In this document: piece by piece, positions 1 to 11,500 of the stretch
How the letters are laid out: every line of letters begins with the position of its first letter
Numbering within the stretch: position 1 is the stretch's first letter
DNA from: Actinomucor elegans
Taxonomy: Eukaryota; Mucoromycota; Mucoromycetes; Mucorales; Mucoraceae
Direction of reading: 5' to 3'
DNA: 64,000 nt
Assembly (NCBI GenBank): GCA_026027325.1
Contig: JAMSLZ010000024.1
Coordinates: 1 to 64,000 of the forward strand
Position numbers and translations under genes: made by a program
The notes under the pieces: generated by a model
Told to the model about the DNA's origin: nothing
Databases searched by the model: none
The model's input: only the letters and a program-made list of their open reading frames with translations

Positions 1-92
1 ATTGCTTTACTTTATTAAATTGAAACGCGTCTGTAGCTATATCTGCAATGAATTTTTGAGCTGCTAGTGCAAAGAGCTTTTTTCTAATAAAC

Positions 93-123
<31 letters not shown>

Positions 124-428
124 GTAATTGAATGAGTAAATATACAAGCTTGATCGCTTCCATTGAGCAATTTACATTCTGGGATCGTCACAGTCAAAAC
201 CTGTCTTATTTAAATAGTAATCAATTACTGCATCGGGTATCTATCAAATGCATATTAGAGCAGCGCGCTTCGACATTTGTATGGAATGTGGGTTACAATA
301 GGTGTGTATTTGTCCATAGTAATCAGTAATTCTGCCATTTCTCTTTCTTTATCGGTAGTAGGAGGATTCTCGTCCATTATGGTGTCCGGCGCAAGCGCAT
401 TTTGGCTAGAATCAAATGTATCGTCCAT
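1..428 (-). CDS. TAF10: TAF10-like TFIID/SAGA subunit (3' end cut by window edge)
   Basis: This is a histone-fold subunit of TFIID (and usually SAGA) that acts in the nucleus in Pol II initiation. The model on the minus strand is exon 1 428-297, exon 2 240-176, exon 3 83 to beyond base 1. The phases join cleanly (0, then 2). The N-terminal 30 residues are acidic and variable. The histone fold follows: MDKYTPI at the end of exon 1, IPDAVIDYYLNKTGF and DDPR in exon 2, and KKLFALAAQKFIADIATDAF in exon 3. These match the TAF10 signatures I know (YTPxIPDAV, DPRxxRL, AQKFxxDIA). The start at 428 is the first ATG in frame. Only a few C-terminal residues should be missing. The second intron carries an AAT microsatellite. 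The three exons are short, so this gene is easy to miss. Confidence 0.88.
84..175 (-). repeat. AAT microsatellite inside the second TAF10-like intron
   Basis: The intron between the second and third TAF10-like exons contains about eleven tandem AAT units around 92-124 on the plus strand. It is a simple repeat with no sign of coding function. Confidence 0.8.
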
Positions 429-899
429 ACTTTTGGTGTTCTTTATATTGCTTAAAGGGAAAAAAGTGCGATACCGAGAAAGACACAATTAAAAAAAAAT
501 AGAGTTGAAAGAGCTTTATATTCTTTCAAGATGTTATAGGCGGGGTATAAACATACGCATTCCAGTTGGTCCCTGTATTTGAATTGGAGAGTGCAAGGCA
601 TTAACTGATTGGTAGATTGTATTTAATTAGTTAAAAAGCAACGATTTAAAATGTTGAAATTAAAGAACTTGTCTGTAAACTACGACTGAACTTCATGTGA
701 TTGTTTATTAGTGCAAATGGTGAGATCAATGCAAAGTATTTTAACAAGTTTTGAACCAGATACTCTTGTTTATCGGATAGTATAAAGTTATGATCAGAAA
801 GTTGGACTATTATACGATTTATAAAAATTAATTGAGTAAGTGGGTTTGACGGCGATCAGTCGAGTTTAGGTATGAATAAAAACGCAGGTAGAAACATTT

Positions 900-1680
900 A
901 TATTCGTCCGTGTACTGCACATCAGTTTTGTTTATAGACTATACTTGTAAAGCTTCTCATACATTTGTAAAAAAAAATTAAAAGTTTTGACTGAAATTCT
1001 AACGTTGATCTAATTTACATAGCTTATTGAATTGGCCGAACTCTCTGGTGGATACTGTTGCGTACATGTGTCATTGAACTGGGTCATTCCACTTTTTACA
1101 GATAAGTTGTCATTGTGTAAGAATATATTTGGTATTACCAAAGGCTGAATCATTTAGTATTATATCAAATACGAGATCCAAAAACTCAGTTGGAAGACCA
1201 TTCCATGTACCCATTTTGAAATAAGAAATAGAGATCTAATAGGTTGATGTCTGCCCAGAAAGAAGTCTAAAACAAAAGATGTACACTAATGCGAATGAAA
1301 CAGACATACTCCTGGATACTGAAATGGGTATATATGTATTAATCCCGAAGTTAACCTTGCTTCGTTTCAAACAACATGAACAAGTATTATTTAAAATGGC
1401 CAATTGCTGCACCAATACAACAAGATGGTATAGAAAGTTATGATACTTGCCGATCTATAAATTTTTACTCGCCAAGTCAAACTTGAAGTATATCCACGTA
1501 CAAATCATTAGCAGATCTGATTCACTATTACAGTCAACCTATATACTCAGTTTTGAGTGGCAGGTAGTAGTTGAATACTGAGTTTGATGTGCTTTTTAAT
1601 AAAAGAAAGGAGCCTGTAATGCAATAAGTACACCCAATGTTGTAAAGATTATTCGTTGTTTCATTTAATTGATCAAGTTG
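900..1680 (+). repeat. Copy 1 of a dispersed inverted repeat (partner at about 18.7-19.55 kb)
   Basis: By eye, this segment aligns with the reverse complement of about 18.70-19.55 kb, roughly 80% identical in the best parts. Examples are ATGTATTAATCCCGAAGTTA at about 1335, present exactly on the minus strand near 19085, and the block around TTTTGAGTGGCAGGTAGTAG at about 1550. Similarity weakens at both ends. On this copy's plus strand a short frame reads IYVLIPKLTLLRF, shared with the partner. The segment probably represents an old duplicated element or gene fragment. Confidence 0.65.
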
Positions 1681-1699
1681 TTACCCCAGATATAATGCG

Positions 1700-1727
1700 T
1701 TTTTTTTTTTTTTTTTTTTTTTTTTTT
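1700..1727. repeat. Poly-T run (28 bases)
   Basis: There is an uninterrupted run of 28 T just beyond the end of repeat copy 1. It could be the tail of a retroposed element read on the minus strand, or simple slippage. Confidence 0.85.
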
Positions 1728-3997
1728 CGAATATTAAAAATGCAGCCATATCTAAAATATGTTGTTAATAAAAAATTACAACATAAAATATACTCATATA
1801 CTTTCCAATAAGTCAAACCTAAACTATAAATAAAAATTGCCTCAAAAAAACCATATATATGCTCCAACACAAAAGTATAATGATAGAACTTTGGTGCTAA
1901 AGAGGGACAACGACTTGTAACCTAAAGCTCTTGGTTCAGATATGTTTTACTTTCATTTATTCTATTATTATTATTGCTAAATGTAAGGTTAGACAGATCG
2001 TATTACTAGGCGTTCTACGATCACTAGGTCTTTCTCAAAGGTGAGGTACATTTATGGGTAACAGTAGAGATCAAATTAACAGAGAATAAGAAGTGAGATT
2101 TGTTGATCCTTTATTATAAGATAGGGACATGTCATGGTAAAAGTAATAGTTCCATTTTTATGTCCATCAGCTCTTTTGGTGCAATTAAGTGTATCTTTAA
2201 TCCGCACCTATGAGTAACACTACTCCACCGCACTTATAACCTGCTGTCGTGCCATGTTAATATAGCAATCGATGCTCAGTAATAGAACTGATTGGATTAA
2301 CTAATAAGATAAGGTTTTGTGTATGACACATGCTAGTATAAGTATTAATTGGTCCTTTAAGTTATAATATATAGTTATGCAACAATACGTAATAGCGTGC
2401 CTTCGGTCTTCGATACACCAAACTTAGACACGGAATTTCATTAGAGCGGCTTCAAAGATTTAAACTCATTTGTGATTGCAATACCAAAGTCTACAACATT
2501 GATTTTTCGCGTGAGATGGCAGGAGATATTATATTGCATTTATAGAAAAACTGTTTTTTTATTCATAAAGTCTGTTGTAACTGTAAAACAAAAGTATCAT
2601 AAAATATATAACATTTGCCAACAAAAGTTCAAAAAGAATTGTTTAAAGAGAGAATTATATATCTTTATTGAATTGCTTCAAACATCTGATAGCTTTATTT
2701 CACAGAGTAGAGACGCTTGAGTGGTAAGTTAAGTTACATGGTGTATATAGATCGTTGTTTCAGAAATGATTTGTTTTTGATTTGATCCGCTGATGCGATA
2801 TTTATATTTCGTAAACTTTATTCAGAAACTATTTGCATATCGAATGGTGCAAATAACATTTAATCGTTTGCTCGATTCATCGAGTTTCTATCGCTCAAAG
2901 GCGGTTTATTGGGTCTTGTAGAAATGTAGCTATGGCCGAAATATTTTTTTATATTGTAAAAATTCTTAAAAAAGAGCTGTTTTGAAAACTAGAAATTTTC
3001 CTACAGTGATTTCAATTTAATGTCACATCATTAACACATTCTCAAATTGAATTACTGCATCTACTAGAATCATTGTATAGCGAAATCTGAAAGGTATACT
3101 ACACAGCAACAGTTGGCAGTAATTTAGTTGATCAGCATGTTTAGATCTATAGAATCTCACATCCGATCCCAGTCAGATATCGTATCTGATGGGTAGATAG
3201 TCCGTGTCCGAAATAAAATACTACTAAACTATTATGTTAAATAATATCAAGACTCTATTTAACCGCAATATAATGAATGTATTGTATATTCCAATATCGA
3301 ACAAATTAATTATGCAAAGCTCTTCCCCAGCTTCTATTTTTTTAACGACAGTATGGAGTGTGTTTATTAAGAGAAAAATAAGAAACAAATATGAACTCAT
3401 GTTTCAAGGTATACATAATAGTTTTGTACAAGTACTCCTCTAAAGCACTATCTACACCAACAGAAAAAAAAAAAAGAAAAACTATCAAAATCACCACCAG
3501 GCGAAATCAGTAATTGTGATTGGACAGCGAATAATAAATCGAAAAACTGCTCTCTTTTTTTTCCAGATATCCTTGACGTGATCTGAATAATAAAAATTTC
3601 AAGTTAGGTACAAAGTATACTAACGCATATTATAGAGGACTTAACTCTTCATCTAATGGCATGAACACTTTTAGGTAGTTTATAAAAAGAGTTAGATGTC
3701 TTGAACTCGATGAGAATTTTCGTATCTATGGTTTTACCACTAAAAAATTGCGCTCTTTTTTGTTCAAAAAATAGAATTAAAACATGCATGTATGCTATTA
3801 CGCGTGAGAAACATTATTGCATTACTAGTTTTTGCTTAGAAATATACTTTATATCATTAAAAATATGTCCAAAGGTTTAAAGAAATGGCGGTCAAGAGAA
3901 TATACCTTATGGGAAACAGAAGTCACGGTAAAATGAAGCGCAATCACCTAAAAAAATTTGAATGAGTAACCTTTTTATCCCCAAAAACGCTTGTACC

Positions 3998-5270
3998 ATG
4001 TCCACGCCCAAACCCGTTTACGATGTCGTGTCAGCCTATCAAGCATCTTTGCATGACACAGTAAAGTAAACGCTACAACGAATTGCAGAATTTTGAGTTA
4101 AAATGTTTGATTAGGAACTATCTACACCTGTTGCTATTTTCAAAGCATTGACCGATTTCGTCCAGCATAGCAAAGGTAGATAACCTCACCAAAAAGAAAA
4201 CTTCGTTTTGCTGAATCCCCCTCCCCCTTTTTTTTGTATGATTAGCACCTACCATGTCCGAGTTTATGCAAACCTTGGAAAAGGCAGCTCAGTCCATTCG
4301 TCAAGAACCCCAACTTGTTTCCAACAGTGACAAACCCAAGAATCAACATAAGACAACTATTGCTGTTCTTGCTGGTGTTGACTTGTTTATGCGCTTTGTG
4401 ACGAGAAACTCGCACGATTTCTCGGTAAGTCGTCCCTTCCTCCCTTTGGGTTGTTCTTAATAAGATGTACTGACCCCAAATGAAAAAAAAAAAGCTCTCA
4501 GAAGAGGCTGGTAGTTTTGAAGATTTTAAAGAAAATTTGTTATCAAGAGCTACTTTGATTCTAGACAAAGCTTCTTGTGCTCGCGACAAAGCAGCCGAGA
4601 TTGGTGCTCAGTTTGTGCATGATAATGCAGTTGTTTTAGTACAAGGTTATTCTCGTGTGATTATGAGCGTTTTATATCATGCAGCCAACGTACAGAATAA
4701 ACGTTTCAAGGTATATGTAACTGAAGGTAGACCAAACAGTGATGGGTAAGTAAATCAGACAGCGTTATCAATATCAGTAATTCATATATTGTTCCTTTTC
4801 TTTGTAGTATTCAAGCAGTAGCAGCTTTGAGAAAGAATGGCATTCCTTGTAGAGCAGTATTGGATTCAGCTGTTGGATATATTATGGATAAGGTTGATAT
4901 GGTATTTGTTGGTGCTGAAGGTGTAGTTGAAAATGGTGGTATCGTCAACAAGATTGGCACTTTTCAAATTGCTCTAGTGGCCAATGCTCTGAGTAAGCCA
5001 GTATATGCAGTTGCTGAGAGTTACAAGTTTGTTCGTGTGTATCCTTTAAACCAATACGATATTCCTTCTGAAACACCTGAGATTGTGACATTTACTTCGA
5101 GAAGAAAGTCCTTTAGCACTACAAATGATGCTGAAGTTATGGATGAATTGGCTTTGTCGAACCCTTCTGTTGATTATACACCACCTCAATATATAACTTT
5201 ACTTTTGACAGACTTGGGCGTGTTAACACCTTCAGGCGTCTCTGATGAATTGATTAAGCTTTATGTTTAG
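3998..5270 (+). CDS. GCN3: Translation initiation factor eIF2B subunit alpha
   Basis: This is the regulatory alpha subunit of eIF2B, the cytosolic GTP/GDP exchange factor for eIF2, which senses phosphorylated eIF2. The five-exon model is 3998-4060, 4115-4175, 4246-4424, 4495-4745 and 4808-5270, giving 338 residues, the usual family length. Visible hallmarks are DLFMRFVTR in exon 3, an Arg/Ser-rich middle, and then the very conserved C-terminal Rossmann-like half: LDSAVGYIMDKVDMVFVGAE, GVVENGGIVNKIGT, KPVYAVAESYKFVR, and the terminal LLTDLGVLTPSGVSDELIKL. The start was placed at the first ATG before two short upstream exons whose phases join correctly. The first two exons are the least certain part. 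The GAS2-type gene follows on the same strand. Confidence 0.93.
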
Positions 5271-5343
5271 AATAAAAAAGAATAGTTTATAAGATACACA
5301 TAAGCTGTTCATAAAGCGAAAGAACAGGCGACTTTTTACCGAG

Positions 5344-5349
5344 ACGCGT
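5344..5349. promoter_or_regulatory. ACGCGT (MluI cell-cycle box-like) upstream of the Kar9/GAS2-like gene
   Basis: ACGCGT lies about 360 bases before the proposed start codon. The same hexamer occurs at 8460-8465 before the pyruvate carboxylase gene. In yeasts this motif binds MBF. Here it may be chance, and the only support is position. Confidence 0.25.
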
Positions 5350-5638
5350 CGCTGCTGTAGAAGCCAAGATTTCAACTCAGATGCACTATTCGTTTCCGGT
5401 TGCTATGGATACCGGTTGTTGTGGCTACCAACCCCCTATATTTACCTTTTTCTCTTTTTTTTTTTCGTTTAATGTCTTTATTTTAGTAATTAGACTTGGA
5501 AATCAGAAAGAAATTGACCTTTATACCCTCTCATTCACATTTAATTGCTTTCTTTTTTGTCATTCTATACCCACACAAACAGAAGCACTCTTGTTCGTTA
5601 CATCTAGAAAGAAATCAAGTACATTTTATATAAATCAG

Positions 5639-5703
5639 GTATTCTTATTGTCATTAAACATTTTTTGAATGGTTCTAACTCGTGTGTGTGTGTTTTTTTT
5701 CAG
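5639..5703 (+). other. Probable 5'UTR intron of the Kar9/GAS2-like gene
   Basis: CAG|GTATTC at 5638/5639 and a long pyrimidine tract ending in CAG at 5703 define a 65-base intron just before the ATG at 5708. If it is spliced, the in-frame ATG at 5669 lies inside the intron and is not used. Confidence 0.55.
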
Positions 5704-5707
5704 TATT

Positions 5708-8179
5708 ATGATGACAGCCGAGGCACTACCAGCGGCTGAACAAGAATTTTTCGATCCACTCTATCAAATACAAATACCAAACGCCGAGCTCGATGATTTG
5801 ATAGCAGCTCAAGATACACTCTCGGATGAGCAATTGGTGGCCAGATACAATACAATCACGGAGCGTATTACACACTGGTTGGAAACTGCTCACATGATCG
5901 CTTTTACCATCGAACAAAGCGTCAAGCGAGGGGATATCGAGCTTCACACGGTAGAGCCGCTCGAACTCTCGTGTCAAAAGATGCAGCCACTTATCCAACA
6001 ACTAGCCGAGTATGTAGACGATCAAGATCAACTCGGTTCACCTTCTTGCAAACTCAAACTGACGAAAATACAGTCAGAATGGTCCGGTTTGCAGCACTTT
6101 ATTTCGTTTGTCAAGAATCTGATTGATGCTGCCAATGAAAAGTACATGTTAAGGACTTTGATGGAGAACATACTGCTACAGGTGGATGACCTATCTATTA
6201 TGATCTTTCAGTTCCAAGAAAAGCGTCATTTGACAGCTGCGACTGTTATAGAAGTAGACGAACAATCAAAGAAAGAAGACGGAATATTGCTCGAGATTGA
6301 CAATCGCGTTGGGCCATTGTTTAATAATGTCGAGAAAGTATATACTCGGATGACATCCGCTACACCACCCGAAGACAGTACCGGCCTTTTGACCCGTAAG
6401 CATCTTTTGGTTCAGGAGCGATGGGAATGTCTGCGTGTCGAGATCGATGAACTCAAGATTGAACTCAAAGAAGACCGATGGTTGGTTGTATTTCGACAGG
6501 TAGCGGACCAAGTGGATGAAATGATGAACGGTCTTGATAAAACCGTGACTCAGTGTTACGCTATGATACAGCAAATAAAAGAAAGTGGCACTTTGGTTAC
6601 CAGCTCTTCCTCCACCACGTCCACCTCCTCAACTTCGTCTACTAATTCAACCAATCAGCATGCGGATTTACGTACCAAACTAAGAAGCGTAGAAAAAAAC
6701 TTTGAAGCGAAATACAAGTATTATACGCCTTCTATAGCCAAAATGCTCATGATGCTAGGGAACGGCATTGCAGCACGAGTATCCCGAAACGTAGCTACCT
6801 TACAGCGCCATGAAGCCATGCTGACGCGTTGGAATACACTAAAATGTAGTATGGATCAATTAAGAAAGCGAGATTTACCGGATATAGTCGTTGTGGAATC
6901 CACCACGTCGGATCATACATCAAACACTGGCTGTTGGTCACGTCTCAGCGATCGTAGTGATAGTACTACAGGTAGTATGAGTAACTGGAAAGATCTTTTG
7001 CCGCCAAATATGTCTGCCAGTAACGTGCAACGTTTCTTGCACAATAAGTCATCCTCTCCATCCTTGATAGATGAACCAACTATGGAGTTTGCAAGGTCAA
7101 GAAGTCCTTATAGCAAATTAAATCATCATTCAAGTCCTTCCCCGTTGTTTATGGACGAAAAATCAAGAAGGACACCTCAACAACCAGATCTTTGGAGAGC
7201 GGCTTCACCCAGTGGTAGACGCAACGCATCACCTGCTAGTATTACATCACCCAATAGTATTGGGCGCAAAGCTTCTCGAACTGATTCACCAATTGGTGTT
7301 GGACGCAATGCTTCTCCAAGTAGTATGCGACGAACCGATTCACCAAGTGGTGTTGGACGCAATGCTTCTCCAAGTAGTATACGACGAACTGATTCGCCAA
7401 GTGGTGTTCGACGCAATGCTTCTCCAAGTAATATGCGACGAACCGATTCACCAAGTGGTGTTAGACGCAATGCCTCTCCAATCAACGCGACACCAAATGG
7501 TATGCGACGAACCGATTCTCCAAACAGTAAAAGAACCACGAGTCCACCTATTTATGCTCGTGAGGCCTTTAGCTCGGTCGGTAGTGCACTTCGACCCAGT
7601 AGTATTAGTCCATCTCATAGTCAACGTACATTCCGTACGGACTTGCAAAGCAGATATGAAGAAGAAGACGAAGAAGATGATACCATTTCAACTAAAGACT
7701 TTAGAAAACTTCGATCAAAAAGTAGTTTATCGAATGCTTATGCTACACAAAGATCAATGACGCCCAGTCTACGTCGTAGTGGCACACCTTCCATGATTCC
7801 ACGACCCAAAACACCCACCAACAAACCAGTTATAAGTGAAAGTATGCGGCCCAGATCTTCTATGGCCCGTATTACTTCCACTACTACCAAGCCCTTTCGT
7901 TATAAGCCAGACCCCAAGGATCCATTAGATAAACAAGTAGCGGCGATTGTGAACCGCAGTCCTATACCAATCCAATGTTCCAAGAAACAAGGCAGTGGAG
8001 ACGGAAGATATTATTTTGGTAATGAATTAACACCATCGCTGGGAGGTGGTAAAAAGATTTATACTTGTAAATTGATGACTTATGAAAATAGTGGAAGAAA
8101 CAAAGTATTGATTCGTGTTGGTGGTGGTTGGCAAGATTTAGAGATCTTCTTACTCGAACACATGAACTTGATTGGTTAA
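5708..8179 (+). CDS. Kar9-like / GAS2-domain microtubule-binding protein
   Basis: This is a single-exon protein of 823 residues from the ATG at 5708. The N-terminal half (about 1-400) is helical and acidic and contains DRWLVVFRQVADQVDEMM, which resembles the Kar9-type cortical/spindle-orientation region as I remember it. A Ser/Pro/Arg-rich disordered middle (about 440-720) carries a tandem array of RRTDSPSGV-RNASPS units at DNA 7200-7540. The last about 80 residues form a GAS2-related (GAR) domain: DPLDKQVAAIVNRSP, GRYYFG, IYTCKLMTY and VLIRVGGGWQDLEIFLLEH. GAR domains bind microtubules, and many SP sites suggest control by proline-directed kinases. The likely role is linking microtubules to cortex or actin for nuclear positioning in hyphae (inference). 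The GAR call is firm; the Kar9 call is weaker. Confidence 0.78.
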   Translation: MMTAEALPAAEQEFFDPLYQIQIPNAELDDLIAAQDTLSDEQLVARYNTITERITHWLETAHMIAFTIEQSVKRGDIELHTVEPLELSCQKMQPLIQQLAEYVDDQDQLGSPSCKLKLTKIQSEWSGLQHFISFVKNLIDAANEKYMLRTLMENILLQVDDLSIMIFQFQEKRHLTAATVIEVDEQSKKEDGILLEIDNRVGPLFNNVEKVYTRMTSATPPEDSTGLLTRKHLLVQERWECLRVEIDELKIELKEDRWLVVFRQVADQVDEMMNGLDKTVTQCYAMIQQIKESGTLVTSSSSTTSTSSTSSTNSTNQHADLRTKLRSVEKNFEAKYKYYTPSIAKMLMMLGNGIAARVSRNVATLQRHEAMLTRWNTLKCSMDQLRKRDLPDIVVVESTTSDHTSNTGCWSRLSDRSDSTTGSMSNWKDLLPPNMSASNVQRFLHNKSSSPSLIDEPTMEFARSRSPYSKLNHHSSPSPLFMDEKSRRTPQQPDLWRAASPSGRRNASPASITSPNSIGRKASRTDSPIGVGRNASPSSMRRTDSPSGVGRNASPSSIRRTDSPSGVRRNASPSNMRRTDSPSGVRRNASPINATPNGMRRTDSPNSKRTTSPPIYAREAFSSVGSALRPSSISPSHSQRTFRTDLQSRYEEEDEEDDTISTKDFRKLRSKSSLSNAYATQRSMTPSLRRSGTPSMIPRPKTPTNKPVISESMRPRSSMARITSTTTKPFRYKPDPKDPLDKQVAAIVNRSPIPIQCSKKQGSGDGRYYFGNELTPSLGGGKKIYTCKLMTYENSGRNKVLIRVGGGWQDLEIFLLEHMNLIG
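7200..7540 (+). repeat. In-frame degenerate tandem repeat (about 54-57 bp) coding SP/RR units
   Basis: Five to six imperfect units each encode a TDSPSGV-type segment, one or two Arg, NASPS and another Arg pair. The unit length is a multiple of three, so copy-number changes keep frame. The array lies in the disordered linker of the GAS2-domain protein. Confidence 0.85.
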
Positions 8180-8566
8180 ATAAAAAAGAGAGAGATTGAA
8201 TGGATATAGGTTTATCATGATTAAGAGTCCGTTTGAGATAAGCGTTCAGTTTTCCCATAAATAAGCCCATCATTTTCTTTCCTTCTTTCTCCACAACAAG
8301 AACAAGGTAATGTAACCTCAAAAAGTAATGGGGCGGGGAAAGCAGTCTTGAAAACATATGATGACACATGAAATCAGCATGAATATTAAGCTATTTGACC
8401 CGGAGGGGGGGGAAGGGCACCAAATGGGATGGGTGCATTGCTATAGGTTTCGTGCGGAGACGCGTTAGTGGAGTGTCAAAGGGAATTATCAAAAGGCAGC
8501 TTTTTGATTAACTATTATTTTCTTTCTTTTTTTTTTTTTTTTTCTTGATTATTATAGACTTTAGAA
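8180..8566. other. Intergenic region and promoter of the pyruvate carboxylase gene
   Basis: There is no coding signal. The region contains a G-rich patch at about 8402-8415, ACGCGT at 8460-8465, and a pyrimidine (T) tract at about 8520-8545 directly before the start codon, as often seen upstream of highly expressed fungal genes. Confidence 0.5.
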
Positions 8567-11500
8567 ATGCCTGCTCCACCTGCTCGTGAACATTCTGTCG
8601 AAACTATTCGTAGAAATAGTGAAGTGATGGGCAACCTTCGTAAACTGATGGTTGTAAACCGTGGTGTAAGTTATTTAGCGCGTATCATCAATAGGAAATC
8701 CCAGCTAAACTGTCCCTATAGGAAATCTCGATTCGTGTGTTTCGTACGGCTCACGAACTCTCTATGAAAACAGTAGCTATCTTTTCTCATGAAGATAGAC
8801 TTTCCATGCATCGTTACAAGGTAAACACTATACAATAGTATGCTATCCATAGTATGTATACTTAAATGATCCTTCTAGGCTGATGAGTCTTATCAAATTG
8901 GCAAAATTGGCGAATTCACACCTGTTGCCGCCTACTTGGCTCAAGATGAGATTATCCGTATTGCTAAAGAACACGGTGTCTCTATGATCCATCCTGGTTA
9001 CGGTTTCTTGTCTGAAAACTCTGAATTTGCTCGCAAGGTCGAAGCTGCTGGTATCACCTTTATTGGTCCCTCTCCTGATGTCATTGAGAGTTTGGGTGAT
9101 AAAACCAAAGCTAGAACAATTGGTAAGGATGTGAAACCTCAAAAAATGACTCGGGAATACCTGAAACTAATTCTAATTTCTTTAGCTATGAACTGTAATG
9201 TTCCTGTCGTGCCTGGTACACCTGGTCCCGTTAGTGAATTCACTGAAGCTAAAGCATTCATCAAAGAACATGGTTTCCCTATCATCATTAAAGCTGCTAT
9301 GGGCGGTGGTGGCCGTGGTATGCGTGTCGTTCGTGATGAAGCTTCCTTGGAAGATGCTTTCCAACGTGCTAAATCCGAGGCTCTTTCTGCTTTTGGTGAT
9401 GGTACCGTCTTTATCGAACGTTTCCTCGACAAACCTCGTCACATTGAAGTCCAATTGCTCGCTGATCGTGCTGGTAACGTCGTTCATCTTTTCGAACGTG
9501 ATTGTTCCGTTCAACGTCGTCACCAAAAGGTCGTCGAAATCGCACCAGCCAAAAACCTCGATAACAAAGTCCGCGAAGCTATCCTCAACGATGCCATCAA
9601 GATTGCCAAGCAAGTCAAGTACAAGAACGCTGGTACTGCCGAGTTCTTGGTCGATAACCAAAACCGTCATTACTTTATCGAAATCAATCCTCGTATTCAA
9701 GTCGAACATACCATTACTGAAGAAATCACTGGCATTGATATCGTTGCTGCTCAAATCCAAATCGCCGCTGGTGCTCTCTTGCCCCAACTTGGTTTAACTC
9801 AACAACGTATTCGTCAACGTGGTTTTGCCATCCAATGTCGTGTTACTACCGAAGATCCCGAGAAGGGATTCCAACCTGATACTGGTAAAATCGAAGTCTA
9901 TCGTTCCTCTGGTGGTAACGGTGTGAGACTTGATGGTGGTGCTGTAAGTTAATTTATAGGACATATATAGAGCATACGTTGATTAAAATTTGTCTTACTT
10001 GTGTGTTAGGGTTACGCTGGTGCAGTCATCACTCCTCATTACGATTCTCTCTTGGTCAAGGTCACTTGTTCTGGTTCTACCTATGAAGTAGCTCGCCGTA
10101 AAATTGTTCGTGCTCTTGTCGAATTCAGAATTCGTGGTGTCAAGACCAACATCCCCTTCTTGCAACGTCTCTTGACTTGCGATACCTTTATCAATGGCAA
10201 CTGTTGGACTACCTTTATCGATGATACACCTGATCTCTTCCGTCTTGTGCAATTCCAAAACCGTGCTCAACGTTTGTTGGGTTACTTGGGTGATGTTGTT
10301 GTAAATGGTTCTCAGATTAAGGGTCAAGTAGGTGACCCATCCTTCAAGAGTGAGATTGAAGTGCCTGTGTTGCGCGAAATTGGTAGCGACAAAGTGGTCG
10401 ATGTCTCTGTTCCCCCCACTGAGGGCTGGCGTAAGATCATTGTTGAACAAGGTCCCGAAGCTTTTGCCAAGGCTGTTCGTGCTTATCCTGGTGTCTTGAT
10501 CACTGATACTACCTGGAGAGATGCTCATCAAAGTCTTTTGGCTACTCGTGTTAGAACAGTCGGTATGTATAAAAAAAAAAAAAATATGAGTCGATTATTT
10601 TCTGTTGTGTTTATTAAGTGGATGTATATATAGATCTTTTGCGTATTGCACCTGCTACTTCTCATGCCCTTGCCAATGCCTTCTCCCTTGAATGTTGGGG
10701 TGGTGCTACCTTTGATGTTGCTATGAGATTCCTTCACGAATGTCCCTGGCAGCGTTTGGAAGCCATGAGAAAGGCTGTTCCCAATATTCCTTTCCAAATG
10801 CTTTTGCGTGGTGCTAACGCTGTTGGATACACTTCTTATCCTGATAACGTTGTTTACGAGTTCTGTGACAAGGCCGTCAAGGCAGGTATGGATGTCTTCC
10901 GTATCTTTGATTCTCTCAACTATGTCGAGAACATGAAGCTCGGTATTGATGCAGTCAAGAAGGCTGGTGGTGTAGTTGAAGCTACCATTTGTTACACTGG
11001 TGATGTTTCTAACCCCAAGAAGACCAAGTATACCTTGGACTACTATGTCAACTTGACTCAAGAATTGGTCAATGAAGGCATTCATATTTTGGGTATCAAG
11101 GATATGGCTGGTCTCTTGAAGCCTGAGGCTGCTCGCCTTCTTGTCTCTACTATCCGTGCCAAGTTCCCCGACCTTCCTATTCACGTTCACACTCACGATA
11201 CTGCTGGTACTGGTGTTGCTTCCATGATGGCCGCCGCTGCTGCCGGTGCTGATATTGTCGATGTTGCTATTGATTCCATGAGTGGTATGACTTCTCAACC
11301 CGCTATGGGTGCTTTGGTTGCTGGCTTTGAGCAAACCAACTTGGGTACTGGTATCCGTATGGCTGATGTCCATGCCCTCAACTCTTACTGGGAACAAGCT
11401 CGTCTTCTCTACTCTTGTTTCGAAGCTAACGTACGTTCTACCGATTCTGGTGTCTATGATCATGAAATGCCCGGTGGTCAATACACCAACTTGATGTTCC

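Larger units (their letters stand above)
429..3997. other. Gene-free interval with a decayed repeat copy
   Basis: No gene could be supported in this 3.6-kb AT-rich stretch. It holds the repeat copy at about 900-1680, a T28 run at 1700-1727, and a short dispersed motif near 3015-3075. The short open frames here have no recognisable domains. The last few hundred bases are the upstream region of the eIF2B-alpha gene. Confidence 0.6.

Noticed and set aside
5381..5668. 95-codon plus-strand frame before the GAS2-domain gene.
   Set aside because: The composition is Phe/Tyr-rich noncoding-like, and splicing through the intron at 5639-5703 would put it out of frame with the GAS2-domain protein. It is probably the 5'UTR.
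7177..7760. Several long frames on both strands over the SP-repeat region.
   Set aside because: They are shadows created by the tandem repeat in the real coding frame.
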